Shown piece after piece: positions 27,806-39,318 of a stretch of 64,000 bases of DNA; position 1 is the stretch's first letter; each line of letters begins with the position of its first letter. The stretch is from Macrococcoides canis (GTDB lineage Bacteria > Bacillota > Bacilli > Staphylococcales > Staphylococcaceae). The position numbers and the translations under genes were made by a program. Under the pieces are notes generated by a model that was given only the letters and a program-made list of their open reading frames with translations, had not been told where the DNA came from and searched no databases. Where the stretch lies: the NCBI RefSeq assembly GCF_002119805.1, contig NZ_CP021059.1:1054001-1118000 (forward strand), written 5' to 3'.

Positions 27806-29648
27806 ATCGATATTGGGTCATCCAGTGATCTTAACGCGTAAAGATATAAAAGCAAGCAAAAGTATTAAAACAGATCAAAGAGGTAATCCAATCCCGAAAT
27901 CTCGCAATTGGAAATACTCTATCGGTCGCATCTGGTCATTGATGGAAGGCAATAGATTAAAGCTTACGATCGTAATTTTGTCGGTCATTATTTCATCATT
28001 ATTAGGACTTGTCGGGCCTTTTATGATTGGTCAATTGATTGATAATAAAATATTAAAGAAAAACTTTGACGGCATTGAAAATGACCTTGTAATGCTATTC
28101 TTTATATTTATAGGGTTATCTTTGTTTTCATATATTGCAGCAATAATTATGGTAACAATCGCTCAGGAAACGGTGTATAAATTAAGAATGCTGCTATTTA
28201 GTCGACTTCAGAAGTTACCAATACCATTTTTTGATAATCGCCAGCATGGTGAACTGATGAGTCGTATGACAAATGATATCGATACAATATCTCAAGTGCT
28301 GAATTCATCATTTATACAGTTTACCTCAAGTGTTATAACGATTGTCGGTACGATTATTGTGATGTTGATGCTCAGCCCGCTGTTAACGCTATTAACGATG
28401 ATGATTATCCCTTTAATGTTAGTTGCGATGCGCTGGATAACAAATCGAACGAGTATTCTGTATAAAAAGAGACAAAGAGCGATCGGTGAAATGAATGGTT
28501 ATATTGAAGAGATTATTTCAGGGCAGGAAGTTGTAAAGTTATTTTCGAGAGAAGCCCGTGTGACGGACGGTTTTACTGAGAAGAATGCGAACGTGCGTGA
28601 TATCAGCTACTGGTCTGTGTCTTATTCCGGTCTAATTCCGAAAGTGATGAACTTCTTTAATAACTTATCATTTGCAATTGTAGCTGGTATTGGAGGGGTA
28701 TTAGCATTAAATGGAAATGAGATTACAGTCGGTACGATTGTTATCTTTGCAGAATATGCACGACAATTTACTCGACCTTTAAATGACCTGGCCAATCAGT
28801 TCAATACTGTACTTTCTGCGTTAAGTGGTGCAGAGCGTGTCTTTGAAATCATCGACACTGAACCTGAAATAGACATTGATAACAGAAATAGAAATTTAAC
28901 GATACGTGGAGATATTTCTTTTGATCAAGTCGTTTTCAAATATAATGAAGAACAATTAAAACCAACCATCAATAATGTGACGATACAATTAAATCAAGGA
29001 GAATCTCTTGCATTAGTCGGTGCGACAGGCGCAGGGAAAACGACGCTTGTGCAGCTATTGGCAAGATTTTATGAAATAAATGCAGGCAAAATATTGATTG
29101 ATAATATCGATATAAAAGACATTCCAAAACAAACATTGCGTAATCAGATGGCTTATGTACTGCAGGATCCGTTTATCTTTGATGGCACAATTCGAGAAAA
29201 TATAAAGTATAGAAATCAGCACGTCTCAGATGACGTCATGATACAGGCAGCTAAAGATGCAAATGCTTATGACTTTATCATGAGGTTAGAAAATGGTTTT
29301 GACACAGAAATTAGTTTTGAGTCGACACACCTTTCCCAAGGTGAAAAGCAGTTAATCAATATCGCACGTGCGCTGATCTTAGATCCTAAGATTCTACTGC
29401 TGGATGAAGCGACGAGTAATATAGACACTGTTACAGAAATGAAACTGCAGCAGGCGATTGAGCGTCTTATGAAAAACAGAACAAGTATTATCATCGCACA
29501 TCGCTTAAATACGGTTAAAAAGGCTGATAAAATTGTTGTGCTTGAAAAAGGAGAAATATTAGAGCAAGGCTATCAAAAAGATTTGATCGCACAACAAGGC
29601 ATCTATGCAAAAATGTTAAAAAGTGGAGATGAAGCACTATTAGAATAA
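27798..29648 (+). CDS. Heterodimeric ABC exporter, catalytic-site subunit
   Basis: Partner of the preceding gene. A 60-residue basic N-terminal extension precedes six membrane helices and the nucleotide-binding domain. Walker A GATGAGKTT, Walker B LLLDEAT and the switch histidine IIAHRLNT are intact, while the signature is altered to LSQGEKQ. In the dimer this places one good ATP site (this Walker box with the partner's LSGGQ) and one degenerate site. ATG 27798 follows AGAGGTGA and overlaps the upstream stop; a longer open frame from 27711 is rejected. The product has 616 residues. An 18-bp terminator follows. Confidence 0.88.
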   Translation: MIRSILGHPVILTRKDIKASKSIKTDQRGNPIPKSRNWKYSIGRIWSLMEGNRLKLTIVILSVIISSLLGLVGPFMIGQLIDNKILKKNFDGIENDLVMLFFIFIGLSLFSYIAAIIMVTIAQETVYKLRMLLFSRLQKLPIPFFDNRQHGELMSRMTNDIDTISQVLNSSFIQFTSSVITIVGTIIVMLMLSPLLTLLTMMIIPLMLVAMRWITNRTSILYKKRQRAIGEMNGYIEEIISGQEVVKLFSREARVTDGFTEKNANVRDISYWSVSYSGLIPKVMNFFNNLSFAIVAGIGGVLALNGNEITVGTIVIFAEYARQFTRPLNDLANQFNTVLSALSGAERVFEIIDTEPEIDIDNRNRNLTIRGDISFDQVVFKYNEEQLKPTINNVTIQLNQGESLALVGATGAGKTTLVQLLARFYEINAGKILIDNIDIKDIPKQTLRNQMAYVLQDPFIFDGTIRENIKYRNQHVSDDVMIQAAKDANAYDFIMRLENGFDTEISFESTHLSQGEKQLINIARALILDPKILLLDEATSNIDTVTEMKLQQAIERLMKNRTSIIIAHRLNTVKKADKIVVLEKGEILEQGYQKDLIAQQGIYAKMLKSGDEALLE

Positions 29649-29690
29649 ATTTAATCCGTCATTTATTTAAAAATGACGGATTAAATTTAT
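29647..29690. terminator. Terminator after the ABC exporter operon
   Basis: A perfect 18-bp stem (29647-29664 with 29671-29688) containing TAATCCGTCATTT, loop ATTTAA. The first bases overlap the exporter stop codon. Confidence 0.85.
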
Positions 29691-29725
29691 GTTTTTATGT
29701 GAAATGTATCGACAATAAAAATACT

Positions 29726-29754
29726 TTGAAAATATTTGATATAAAAGCTATACT
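29726..29754 (+). promoter_or_regulatory. Promoter of miaB-ricA
   Basis: TTGAAA (29726-29731), a 17-base spacer and TATACT (29749-29754). It lies just downstream of the exporter terminator and 37 bases before the miaB start. Confidence 0.75.
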
Positions 29755-29791
29755 ATAGTAATGATATTATGAATAAAATGGGGTTATTTAG

Positions 29792-31321
29792 ATGAACGAA
29801 GAAGGTAGATTACAATCTTCAGGTGCCAAAGGCAAAGCTGTACCTGAGAAAGATTATAGCAAATATTTTGAACATGTTTACCAAGGACCGAATCTTAAAG
29901 AAGCGAAGCGTCGTGGTAAAGAAGATGTGAAATATCATAATGATTTTAAAATTGATGAACAGTATCGTGGTCTAGGTCGCGGACGTAAATTTTATATCAG
30001 AACTTATGGTTGTCAGATGAATGAACATGATACAGAAGTGATGGCCGGTATCTTTGAAGCTTTAGAATATGAAGCAACGAGTGATGTTAATGATGCGGAT
30101 GTTATTTTACTCAATACATGTGCCATTCGTGAAAACGCTGAGAACAAAGTTTTCGGTGAAATCGGGAACTTAAAACATATTAAACAAGCGAAACCTGATG
30201 TACTGATCGGCGTATGTGGTTGTATGTCACAAGAAGAATCTGTTGTGAATAAAATATTAAAGTCATATCAAAATGTTGATATGATCTTCGGTACACATAA
30301 TATCCATCGTCTGCCTGCGATATTAGATGAAGCATATATGTCTAAAGCGATGGTTGTAGAAGTATGGTCTAAAGAAGGCGATGTTATTGAAAACTTACCA
30401 AAATCAAGACTAGGAGATACGAAAGCATGGGTTAACATTATGTACGGCTGTGATAAATTCTGTACATACTGTATCGTGCCGTTTACTCGTGGTAAAGAAC
30501 GTAGTCGTATGCCAGAGGAGATCATCTCAGAAGTACGAGATCTTGCGCGTCGTGGGTACAAAGAAATCTGTTTACTCGGACAAAATGTAAATGCATATGG
30601 TAAAGATATTGATGGGCTGAACTATGGTCTAGGTGATTTACTTGCAGATATTCAGAAGATTGATATCCCACGTATTCGTTTTACGACAAGTCATCCTTGG
30701 GATTTTGATGATCGTCTGATAGAAGTGATTGCTGCAGGTGGGAACATCGTACCGCATATCCATCTTCCTGTGCAAAGTGGTAATAATGAAGTACTGAAGA
30801 TTATGGGACGTAAATATTCACGTGAAAGCTATTTGGAGCTGATTAGTAAAATTAAAACTGCAATGCCTGATGTTGCTCTGACGACAGATATTATCGTTGG
30901 TTACCCGAATGAAACAGAAGAGCAGTTCCAGGAAACATTATCACTTTATGAAGCAGTTGCATTTGACCATGCTTATACGTATCTATATTCTCCGCGTGAA
31001 GGCACCCCAGCTGCTAAGATGAAAGACAATGTTCCGATGCGTGACAAAAAGGATCGTCTGCAACGATTAAATAAGCTTGTTGGTGACTACACTGAACGCG
31101 CATTGTCCCGTTATCTTGATCAGGAAGTCATTGTACTATGCGAGGGACCTTCTAAGAAAAATGATGAAATTCTTGCAGGATACACTGAAAAGAATAAATT
31201 AGTGAACTTTAAAGGACCGAAAGAAGCTATTGGACAGCTTGTTAAAGTAAAGATTACAGAAACAAAACAATATTCAATGAACGGCGAATTACTAGAAATT
31301 ATTAAACCAGTAGAGGTGTAG
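29792..31321 (+). CDS. miaB: tRNA-2-methylthio-N6-dimethylallyladenosine synthase MiaB
   Basis: Radical-SAM methylthiotransferase that converts i6A37 to ms2i6A37 in tRNAs reading UNN codons. A basic N-terminal extension of about 65 residues precedes the MTTase domain, which starts [13 protein letters not shown] and has the cluster cysteines in GCQMN, NTCAIRE and GVCGCM. The radical-SAM motif is [12 protein letters not shown] near residue 221, and a TRAM domain ends the protein. Length 509 matches Gram-positive MiaB. It is two bases from ricA; miaA, which makes its i6A substrate, is at 41996. Confidence 0.97.
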   Translation: MNEEGRLQSSGAKGKAVPEKDYSKYFEHVYQGPNLKEAKRRGKEDVKYHNDFKIDEQYRGLGRGRKFYIRTYGCQMNEHDTEVMAGIFEALEYEATSDVNDADVILLNTCAIRENAENKVFGEIGNLKHIKQAKPDVLIGVCGCMSQEESVVNKILKSYQNVDMIFGTHNIHRLPAILDEAYMSKAMVVEVWSKEGDVIENLPKSRLGDTKAWVNIMYGCDKFCTYCIVPFTRGKERSRMPEEIISEVRDLARRGYKEICLLGQNVNAYGKDIDGLNYGLGDLLADIQKIDIPRIRFTTSHPWDFDDRLIEVIAAGGNIVPHIHLPVQSGNNEVLKIMGRKYSRESYLELISKIKTAMPDVALTTDIIVGYPNETEEQFQETLSLYEAVAFDHAYTYLYSPREGTPAAKMKDNVPMRDKKDRLQRLNKLVGDYTERALSRYLDQEVIVLCEGPSKKNDEILAGYTEKNKLVNFKGPKEAIGQLVKVKITETKQYSMNGELLEIIKPVEV

Positions 31322-31323
31322 AT

Positions 31324-31749
31324 ATGTATACAAACGATGAAATTTTAGCAAAAGCAAAAGAACTAGGTAAGATGATGGCAGAAACTGAAGCGGTTGAATT
31401 CTTTAAACGCGCAGAGGCACAGATTCATGAAACACAAGTTGTCAGAGAAAAAATGGCGTCTTTGAAATCTTTACAAAAACAAGCTGTCAACTTCGAACAG
31501 TATGGCAAAGAAAAAGCATTGCAAATGGTCGAAGAAAAAATTGCAAAGGTTGAAGCTGAACTTGATGAAATGCCAATCGTTGATCAGTTTAAAGAAGCAC
31601 AATTTGAAGTAAACAGCTTATTACAGATGGTTTCTCATGCAATCAGCCAGACTGTAACGGATGAAATTATCGTTTCAACAGGCGGTGACCTATTAACAGG
31701 TGAAACAGGTGCTGAAAAGAAAAATGCAGCACCAGGATGTGGAAATTAA
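31324..31749 (+). CDS. ricA: RicA/YmcA family protein
   Basis: Small all-helical protein of the RicA (YmcA) family. In B. subtilis RicA forms a complex with RicF and RicT that binds iron-sulfur clusters and steers RNase Y in mRNA maturation. The 141-residue product has long charged helices and ends in APGCGN, keeping the C-terminal cysteine expected for cluster binding. The start is two bases after the miaB stop, as in Bacillus. Its proposed target RNase Y is encoded at 17094. A terminator follows. Confidence 0.9.
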   Translation: MYTNDEILAKAKELGKMMAETEAVEFFKRAEAQIHETQVVREKMASLKSLQKQAVNFEQYGKEKALQMVEEKIAKVEAELDEMPIVDQFKEAQFEVNSLLQMVSHAISQTVTDEIIVSTGGDLLTGETGAEKKNAAPGCGN

Positions 31750-31759
31750 TAACAATTAT

Positions 31760-31795
31760 AGAGGTTGAGACGATTTTTGTCTGAACCTCTTTTTT
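31760..31795 (+). terminator. Terminator after ricA
   Basis: AGAGGTTGAGAC (31760-31771) pairs with GTCTGAACCTCT (31779-31790) with one mismatch, followed by TTTTT. Its GGTT(G)AGAC...GTCT plan resembles the first hairpin of the dispersed repeat. Confidence 0.88.
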
Positions 31796-31838
31796 ACACA
31801 GATTCCTATATGAAAACTATGAATAAAGGATTGAGAGT

Positions 31839-34379
31839 ATGTCGAAACCTACACCGATGATGACACAATATTTACAGATGAAGGAACAGTATAAAGATTG
31901 TATCTTGTTCTTCAGGCTTGGTGATTTCTATGAAATGTTCTATGAAGATGCTGAATTAACAGCGAAAGAACTGGAGATTACACTGACGCGCCGTGATAAG
32001 AAAAATAATATTCCGATGTGTGGCGTGCCCCATCATTCAGCAAAGGTTTATATCGAACGTTTAATTGAAAAAGGTTATAAAGTTGCAATAGCTGAACAGA
32101 TGGAAGATCCAAAACAAGTTAAAGGCATGGTAAAACGGGAAGTTGTTAAAATCATTACCCCTGGCACAATTATGGATGATATGATCAGTGAAAATGAAAG
32201 TAACTATATAGCAAGTATTCATTATGAAGAAGTATTTACAATTGCATACAGTGATGTATCTACCGGAGAACTAAAAGTGACACAACTTACTGAGGATGAA
32301 ATGTTAAATGAATTGTCATCCGTAAATCCGAAAGAAATCATTACGAATATCCACCTGAACGAAGTGTTAAAAAATAAAATAAAGATGATTACAGATGTCA
32401 TTTCAAGGTTTGAAGTAAACGATACATTTAAACAAGCTGACGGTATTGATCCATCAATGCAACCAGCAGTTAATTTATTATTATCCTATATACAGTATAC
32501 ACAGATGAGTGCGCTTGCTCATATCGACGAGGCTGTGTACTATGAACCAGTGCATTATATGCGACTTGATATGTACGCAAAACGTAATTTAGAACTTACT
32601 GAGAGCATTCGTCATAAGAATAAGAAAGGGACGTTACTGTCAATTTTCAATCAATGTAAAACACCGATGGGCAATCGCTTAGTTAAAGAATGGATTGAAC
32701 GACCATTACTGAACCAGCAGGAGATTGAAGAGAGACATAACGGAGTCGAACTGTTTAATGAGCATTTTATTTTAAGACATCAACTGCGAGAAGCATTAAC
32801 ACATGTGTATGATATTGAACGTCTGGCAGGACGTGTTCAGTTTGGTAATGTCTCAGCTAAAGATCTTGTACAGTTAAAATACTCATTAGAGCAACTGCCG
32901 ATCATTCAATCGCTATTAGATGAACACGATGAAGTGATTCATACACTAGATAATATCGATGCATTACAACCATTATACGAAACGTTAGAAGCGAGTTTAT
33001 TGGATGAAGCACCAACTTCTATCAAAGAAGGGGGTATCTTCAAAGATGGTTTTAATGAAGATGTCGACGAGCTCAGATATGCATCTAAAAATGGCAAGCA
33101 GTGGTTAAATGAACTTCAGGCAAAAGAACGAGAACGCACAGGTGTGAAATCATTAAAGATTGGCTATAACAAAGTGTTCGGTTATTATATTGAAATATCT
33201 AAGGCGAATCTTGTTAATTTAGATGTTGAAGCGTTCGGCTATACGAGGAAGCAGACGTTAAGCAATGCAGAACGCTTTATTACAGAAGAACTTAAAGAAA
33301 AGGAATCTTTGATTCTCGGTGCAGAAGAGAAGCTGATGAATCTTGAATATGAATTGTTCATTCAATTGCGTGAGTACGTGAAAACGTTTATCTTAAATTT
33401 AAAGCAGCAGGCAAAGAATATCGCTGTGCTTGACTGCCTTCAAAATTTCAGTGAAGTTGCCACAAAACATCAATATATTAAGCCGATAATTTCTGGCACG
33501 AAGACATTGAACTTAAAAGATGCACGACATCCAGTTGTCGAAACAGTTATGGAACGAGATCAATATGTTGCAAATGACTGCAAGTTAGATACTCATTCAT
33601 TTATTTATCTGATAACAGGACCAAATATGAGCGGGAAGAGTACATATATGCGACAAGTCGCATTGATTAGTATAATGGCCCAGATGGGTGCATTCGTACC
33701 GGCTGCATTTGCAGAAGTGCCGATATTTGATCAGATTTTTACGAGAATTGGTGCAGCAGATGATCTAGTATCTGGACAAAGTACCTTCATGGTAGAAATG
33801 TTAGAAGCAAAAAATGCATTACAGAATGCGACAGAAAATAGTCTGATTATATTCGATGAAATCGGAAGAGGGACAAGTACATATGATGGTCTATCATTAG
33901 CACAGTCGATGATTGAATATGTTCATAATAAAATTGGTGCAAAAACTTTGTTTTCAACACATTATCATGAACTTGTGGACCTTGAACAGTCACTTGATGG
34001 TTTGAACAATATTCATGTTGCAGCAAAAGAATATAATGGTGAACTAATATTTCTGCATAAAGTGATGCCGGGTGCTGTGGCACATAGTTATGGAATTCAT
34101 GTTGCTAAACTTGCACAGTTACCGCCTGAGATCATTGCACGTTCGAGTGAATTATTAGATGAATTTGAACAGCATGATAAAGCTAAGAAATCAGATTCAA
34201 GAAAACTAATACAACCCTCATTTAATTTGTTTGAAACTGAAAGTGAGGCTATTAATAAAAATAATTCGAATCATGAGCATGATTTAATTATTCAGCAAAT
34301 TAAAGAGCTATCGATTGACGAATTAACGCCGATTGATGCATTACTTAAATTACAGGAAATAAAATCCCGCATAAAGTAG
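31839..34379 (+). CDS. mutS: DNA mismatch repair protein MutS
   Basis: Mismatch-sensing ATPase. The N-terminal mismatch-binding motif is present in [11 protein letters not shown] (near residue 24; the Phe-x-Glu pair contacts the mispair). The ATPase has Walker [10 protein letters not shown] near residue 597 and [16 protein letters not shown] near 670, followed by the helix-turn-helix and a C-terminal tail. Length 846 is normal for MutS1. It is immediately followed by mutL, the standard Firmicute pair. The start follows ATTGAGAG. Confidence 0.97.
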   Translation: MSKPTPMMTQYLQMKEQYKDCILFFRLGDFYEMFYEDAELTAKELEITLTRRDKKNNIPMCGVPHHSAKVYIERLIEKGYKVAIAEQMEDPKQVKGMVKREVVKIITPGTIMDDMISENESNYIASIHYEEVFTIAYSDVSTGELKVTQLTEDEMLNELSSVNPKEIITNIHLNEVLKNKIKMITDVISRFEVNDTFKQADGIDPSMQPAVNLLLSYIQYTQMSALAHIDEAVYYEPVHYMRLDMYAKRNLELTESIRHKNKKGTLLSIFNQCKTPMGNRLVKEWIERPLLNQQEIEERHNGVELFNEHFILRHQLREALTHVYDIERLAGRVQFGNVSAKDLVQLKYSLEQLPIIQSLLDEHDEVIHTLDNIDALQPLYETLEASLLDEAPTSIKEGGIFKDGFNEDVDELRYASKNGKQWLNELQAKERERTGVKSLKIGYNKVFGYYIEISKANLVNLDVEAFGYTRKQTLSNAERFITEELKEKESLILGAEEKLMNLEYELFIQLREYVKTFILNLKQQAKNIAVLDCLQNFSEVATKHQYIKPIISGTKTLNLKDARHPVVETVMERDQYVANDCKLDTHSFIYLITGPNMSGKSTYMRQVALISIMAQMGAFVPAAFAEVPIFDQIFTRIGAADDLVSGQSTFMVEMLEAKNALQNATENSLIIFDEIGRGTSTYDGLSLAQSMIEYVHNKIGAKTLFSTHYHELVDLEQSLDGLNNIHVAAKEYNGELIFLHKVMPGAVAHSYGIHVAKLAQLPPEIIARSSELLDEFEQHDKAKKSDSRKLIQPSFNLFETESEAINKNNSNHEHDLIIQQIKELSIDELTPIDALLKLQEIKSRIK

Positions 34380-34388
34380 GTGAAACAC

Positions 34389-36293
34389 TTGGGAATCATT
34401 AAAGCTTTAGATAGTACGATAAGCAATAAAATAGCAGCAGGTGAAGTGATAGAACGCCCGCAATCTGTCGTTAAAGAACTCGTTGAAAATGCAATTGACG
34501 CAAAGAGTACGAGTATCACGATTGAAGTCGAAGAAGCGGGTTTATCAAAAATCAAAGTAACGGATAACGGTTCCGGAATTTTAGAGGAAGATCTTGAGTT
34601 AATGTTCAGACGACATGCAACGAGCAAAATCGAAAATGAGCACGATCTATTCCATATACGTTCATTAGGATTTAGAGGAGAAGCATTAGCATCTATAGCT
34701 TCTGTCAGTAAAGTGCGTGTCACTACATGTCCGGACGGGAAGATAGGCCGTCAAATCGATGTAATTGACGGAGAAATTGTAAACAAAACATTGGCACAGG
34801 CACGTCAAGGAACAGAAATAACTGTTGAAGGTCTTTTCTATAATACACCTGCTAGATTAAAATATGTAAAAAGTCTGCATACAGAACTAGGAAAAATTAC
34901 AGATATCATCAATCGATTTGTTATTAGTTTCTCCCATATCAAATTTACTTTAGTAGCAGACGGCAAAGTACTTATAGCTTCAAATGGCAATGGAAAGATG
35001 CAGGAAGCGATGGCTGTTGTCTATGGGATGAAAATCGCACAGTATCTAGTTGAGATCAACGGGCAAACAGGTGATTATGAAGTGCATGGCTTTATTGCGA
35101 AGCCGGAACATACGAGAAGTAACAGACATTATATGTCTCTATTTATCAACGGACGTTATATCAAGAACTTTATGCTGACGAAAGCAATTCTTTCAGGTTA
35201 TCATACGTTGCTGCCGGTTGGAAGATATCCCATTCTCGCGATTAATATTATTATGGATCCTGCATTAGTCGATGTGAATGTTCACCCGACGAAGCAAGAA
35301 GTAAGATTATCGAAAGAATCTCAGCTGATGGAGCTTATCGAGCGACTCATAAAGGAAAAAATCTGGAAGCAGAATTTAATTCCAAAAGTAGAGAAGAAAA
35401 AGGTACTTGAAACATTTGAGCAGCAAAAGTTTGAATATGACTTATTAAGAGAACGTCAGAGCAATATAAAGCACGCAGATGTAACTGAACGGTCAGCAGT
35501 AAATCAAATCGTTGAAGAGGATAAAGAACAAGTTAATGAAGCGTCATTTGATAAACAAGTAATGCCAGAGGTTGAGTCTGTTAAAGAAACATCAGTATTT
35601 AATAATGATAAGCAACCAGAAATAAATACTACAGAAGTCATTCGAGAAATAAATGAATCATCTGATGTAACTGCAAACACAAACACAAATATAAATACCT
35701 CCCACGATAAAAGAATGATTCCATATATGGAAATTGTCGGTCAAGTGCATGGGACCTACATCATTGCTCAAAATGAGGATGGTATGTTTATGATCGATCA
35801 GCATGCAGCACAAGAAAGAATTAAATATGAGTATTTTAAAAAGAGAATCGGAAATGTTGGATTAGAAATGCAGTCTTTATTGATGCCGATTACAGTCACT
35901 TTAAGTAAAGATGAAGCAATATACCTGAACAAAATCAATATGCTGCTTAAAGATATTGGAATCCATCTTGAACATTTCGGTGGTAATGATTATATCGTCA
36001 ATGATGTACCTGTATGGTTTCCTGACAACTATGAAGAAACTGTACAGGAATTAATCGATTATGCCTTGGAACATAAGCAGATAGATTTGAATAAATTTCG
36101 AGAAGAGACTGCGATTATGATGAGCTGTAAAAAATCGATAAAAGCGAATCATTATTTAAGGATTGAAGATATGAACTATTTAGTGGAAGAACTCGCACAA
36201 ACTACAGAACCATATACGTGCCCTCATGGCAGACCTATCATCATTCAATTTACAACTTATGAACTTGAGAAACTATTTAAGAGGGTGATGTAA
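34389..36293 (+). CDS. mutL: DNA mismatch repair protein MutL
   Basis: GHKL ATPase that couples MutS to strand incision. The N-terminal motifs are NAIDA, DNGSGI and GFRGEAL. The C-terminal endonuclease motif DQHAAQERIKYE near residue 470 and CPHGRP near the end are present, as expected in organisms without MutH. TTG 34389 is preferred over the in-frame GTG at 34380, because AGGTGA (34378-34383) is well spaced for it and MGIIKALDSTISNKIAAGE is the usual N-terminus. The product has 634 residues. The stop overlaps the glpP start by one base. Confidence 0.95.
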   Translation: MGIIKALDSTISNKIAAGEVIERPQSVVKELVENAIDAKSTSITIEVEEAGLSKIKVTDNGSGILEEDLELMFRRHATSKIENEHDLFHIRSLGFRGEALASIASVSKVRVTTCPDGKIGRQIDVIDGEIVNKTLAQARQGTEITVEGLFYNTPARLKYVKSLHTELGKITDIINRFVISFSHIKFTLVADGKVLIASNGNGKMQEAMAVVYGMKIAQYLVEINGQTGDYEVHGFIAKPEHTRSNRHYMSLFINGRYIKNFMLTKAILSGYHTLLPVGRYPILAINIIMDPALVDVNVHPTKQEVRLSKESQLMELIERLIKEKIWKQNLIPKVEKKKVLETFEQQKFEYDLLRERQSNIKHADVTERSAVNQIVEEDKEQVNEASFDKQVMPEVESVKETSVFNNDKQPEINTTEVIREINESSDVTANTNTNINTSHDKRMIPYMEIVGQVHGTYIIAQNEDGMFMIDQHAAQERIKYEYFKKRIGNVGLEMQSLLMPITVTLSKDEAIYLNKINMLLKDIGIHLEHFGGNDYIVNDVPVWFPDNYEETVQELIDYALEHKQIDLNKFREETAIMMSCKKSIKANHYLRIEDMNYLVEELAQTTEPYTCPHGRPIIIQFTTYELEKLFKRVM

Positions 36294-36835
36294 TGATATT
36301 ACCGGCAATCCGTTCAATGAAAGATCTTGAGAAATTTGTAGCGACAAAATATTCGACTTGTGTCATATTGGATATGCATGTTGGTCATGTCAGTAACTAT
36401 ATTCAGTTTCTTAATCAGCATCAAAAGTCAGCGTATATACATATTGACTTAATAAAAGGTATGTCAACTGATGAATATGCGACTGAGTATATTATCCAGA
36501 AATATAAAGTTGATGGTATTGTATCCACAAAACCAAAAATTATAAAAAGAGCGAAACAGCTTGGAGTAAAAACAATTCTCAGGACATTTATTATCGACTC
36601 TAGTGCACTGAATAAAAGTTATGAGCTCATTCATAATGCAGATCCTGATTTTGTAGAGGTTCTGCCTGGACTGCTTTATAAGGCAATAGAAAATATTCAC
36701 AAAGCAACCGGCAAAAAAATTATTGCCGGGGGTCTTATCGAACATCCGGATGAAGTAGAGAAAGCTTTATCTGCTGGCGCTACTTATGTGACGACCAGCA
36801 ATAAAGCATTATGGAAATATTGTGAAATAAAATAA
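36293..36835 (+). CDS. glpP: Glycerol uptake operon antiterminator GlpP
   Basis: RNA-binding antiterminator that, with glycerol-3-phosphate, lets transcription pass the leader terminator of glp genes. The 180-residue product has the GlpP TIM-barrel-like pattern, with VDGIVSTKPKIIKRAKQLG and ADPDFVEVLPG, and ends with IIAGGLIEHPDEVEKALSAGA. It overlaps mutL by one base, so its transcription probably depends on the mutSL unit. Its likely target, a leader with a terminator hairpin, lies immediately downstream in front of glpF (36897-36929). Confidence 0.93.
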   Translation: MILPAIRSMKDLEKFVATKYSTCVILDMHVGHVSNYIQFLNQHQKSAYIHIDLIKGMSTDEYATEYIIQKYKVDGIVSTKPKIIKRAKQLGVKTILRTFIIDSSALNKSYELIHNADPDFVEVLPGLLYKAIENIHKATGKKIIAGGLIEHPDEVEKALSAGATYVTTSNKALWKYCEIK

Positions 36836-36864
36836 TTGACACCGTTTACATAATTAGATATCAT
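36836..36864 (+). promoter_or_regulatory. glpF promoter overlapped by a cre-like site
   Basis: TTGACA (36836-36841), a 17-base spacer and TATCAT (36859-36864). TTGACACCGTTTACAT (36836-36851) fits the catabolite-responsive element WTGNAARCGNWWWCAW with two mismatches and covers the -35. This predicts CcpA repression of glycerol genes. Confidence 0.75.
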
Positions 36865-36896
36865 TATGTTAAGTTAATATTTGGGACGAGTAGAAG

Positions 36897-36930
36897 AGAC
36901 CTCTAATATAAAGTATTAGGGGTCTTTTTG
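36897..36930 (+). terminator. Leader terminator, probable GlpP target
   Basis: AGACCTCTAATA (36897-36908) pairs with TATTAGGGGTCT (36914-36925) with one G-T pair, then TTTT. It is about 26 bases into the predicted transcript and 38 bases before the glpF start, the position where GlpP-dependent antitermination acts in B. subtilis. Confidence 0.85.
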
Positions 36931-36967
36931 TCTTTTTTTAACTTACTAAACAATAAGGAGTGGGTCT

Positions 36968-37786
36968 ATGAATGCTTTTATGGGAGAATTAATCGGTACT
37001 GCAATCTTGATATTATTTGGTTGTGGTGTAAATGCGAACGTTAATTTAAAGGGGACATACGCAAAAGGGAGTGACTGGATCGTTATAGCAGTTGGCTGGG
37101 GTCTTGCTGTTGTAATGGGGGTCTATGCAGTTGGATCTATTACTGGTGCTCATTTAAATCCAGCGGTAACAATTGGTATGGCAGTAGATGGCAGCCTTCC
37201 ATGGAATCAAGTCGTTCCATATTTTGCTGGCCAGATGGTTGGAGGCGTTCTTGGAGCAGCGTTAGTATGGTTTCAGTTTATGCCGCATTTTAAAGAAGAA
37301 GAAGATGCAGGTACAAAGCTTGGCGTATTTGCAACAGGACCAGCGTACCCAAACTATGTTTCTAACTTTGTATCAGAGATTATCGGTACTGCAATCTTAG
37401 TGATGGCTTTACTATTTATCGGTGGAAATAAATTTTCAGAAGGTCTGAATCCACTTGTTGTTGGCGCACTTATCATTGCAATTGGTCTGAGCTTAGGTGG
37501 AACTACGGGTTATGCAATCAATCCTGCACGTGACTGGGGCCCGCGTATTGCGCATACGATTCTGCCGATACCAGGAAAAGGGTCTTCTAACTGGAAATAT
37601 GCAGTCGTTCCTATGGTTGGTCCGATGATCGGTGGTGTCTTTGGCGCTACTTTATTCCATGTTTTATTTAAAGAAGATCAATATATGTTATTTGGTATAT
37701 CAATCGCATTAATTGTCGCTACATTGGTGCTTGGTGTATTCTTGAATAAAGCAATATTAAAGAATGAAAAAACAGACTTATTATAA
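36968..37786 (+). CDS. glpF: Glycerol uptake facilitator
   Basis: Aquaglyceroporin channel for glycerol entry. Six membrane helices and both NPA boxes are visible: HLNPAVT near residue 63 and YAINPARDWGPR near residue 183; the aspartate after the second NPAR is the glycerol-channel signature. Length 272 is normal. The ATG follows AAGGAGTGGG. It is the first gene after the promoter, cre-like site and leader terminator, and is 18 bases from glpK. Confidence 0.96.
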   Translation: MNAFMGELIGTAILILFGCGVNANVNLKGTYAKGSDWIVIAVGWGLAVVMGVYAVGSITGAHLNPAVTIGMAVDGSLPWNQVVPYFAGQMVGGVLGAALVWFQFMPHFKEEEDAGTKLGVFATGPAYPNYVSNFVSEIIGTAILVMALLFIGGNKFSEGLNPLVVGALIIAIGLSLGGTTGYAINPARDWGPRIAHTILPIPGKGSSNWKYAVVPMVGPMIGGVFGATLFHVLFKEDQYMLFGISIALIVATLVLGVFLNKAILKNEKTDLL

Positions 37787-39298
<1,512 letters not shown>

Positions 39299-39318
39299 GA
39301 TTTTATGGAGGAATTATA

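Noticed and set aside
34292-34723. A 143-codon minus-strand open frame
   Set aside because: It spans the mutS/mutL junction on the opposite strand. Both real genes have complete domain motifs there.
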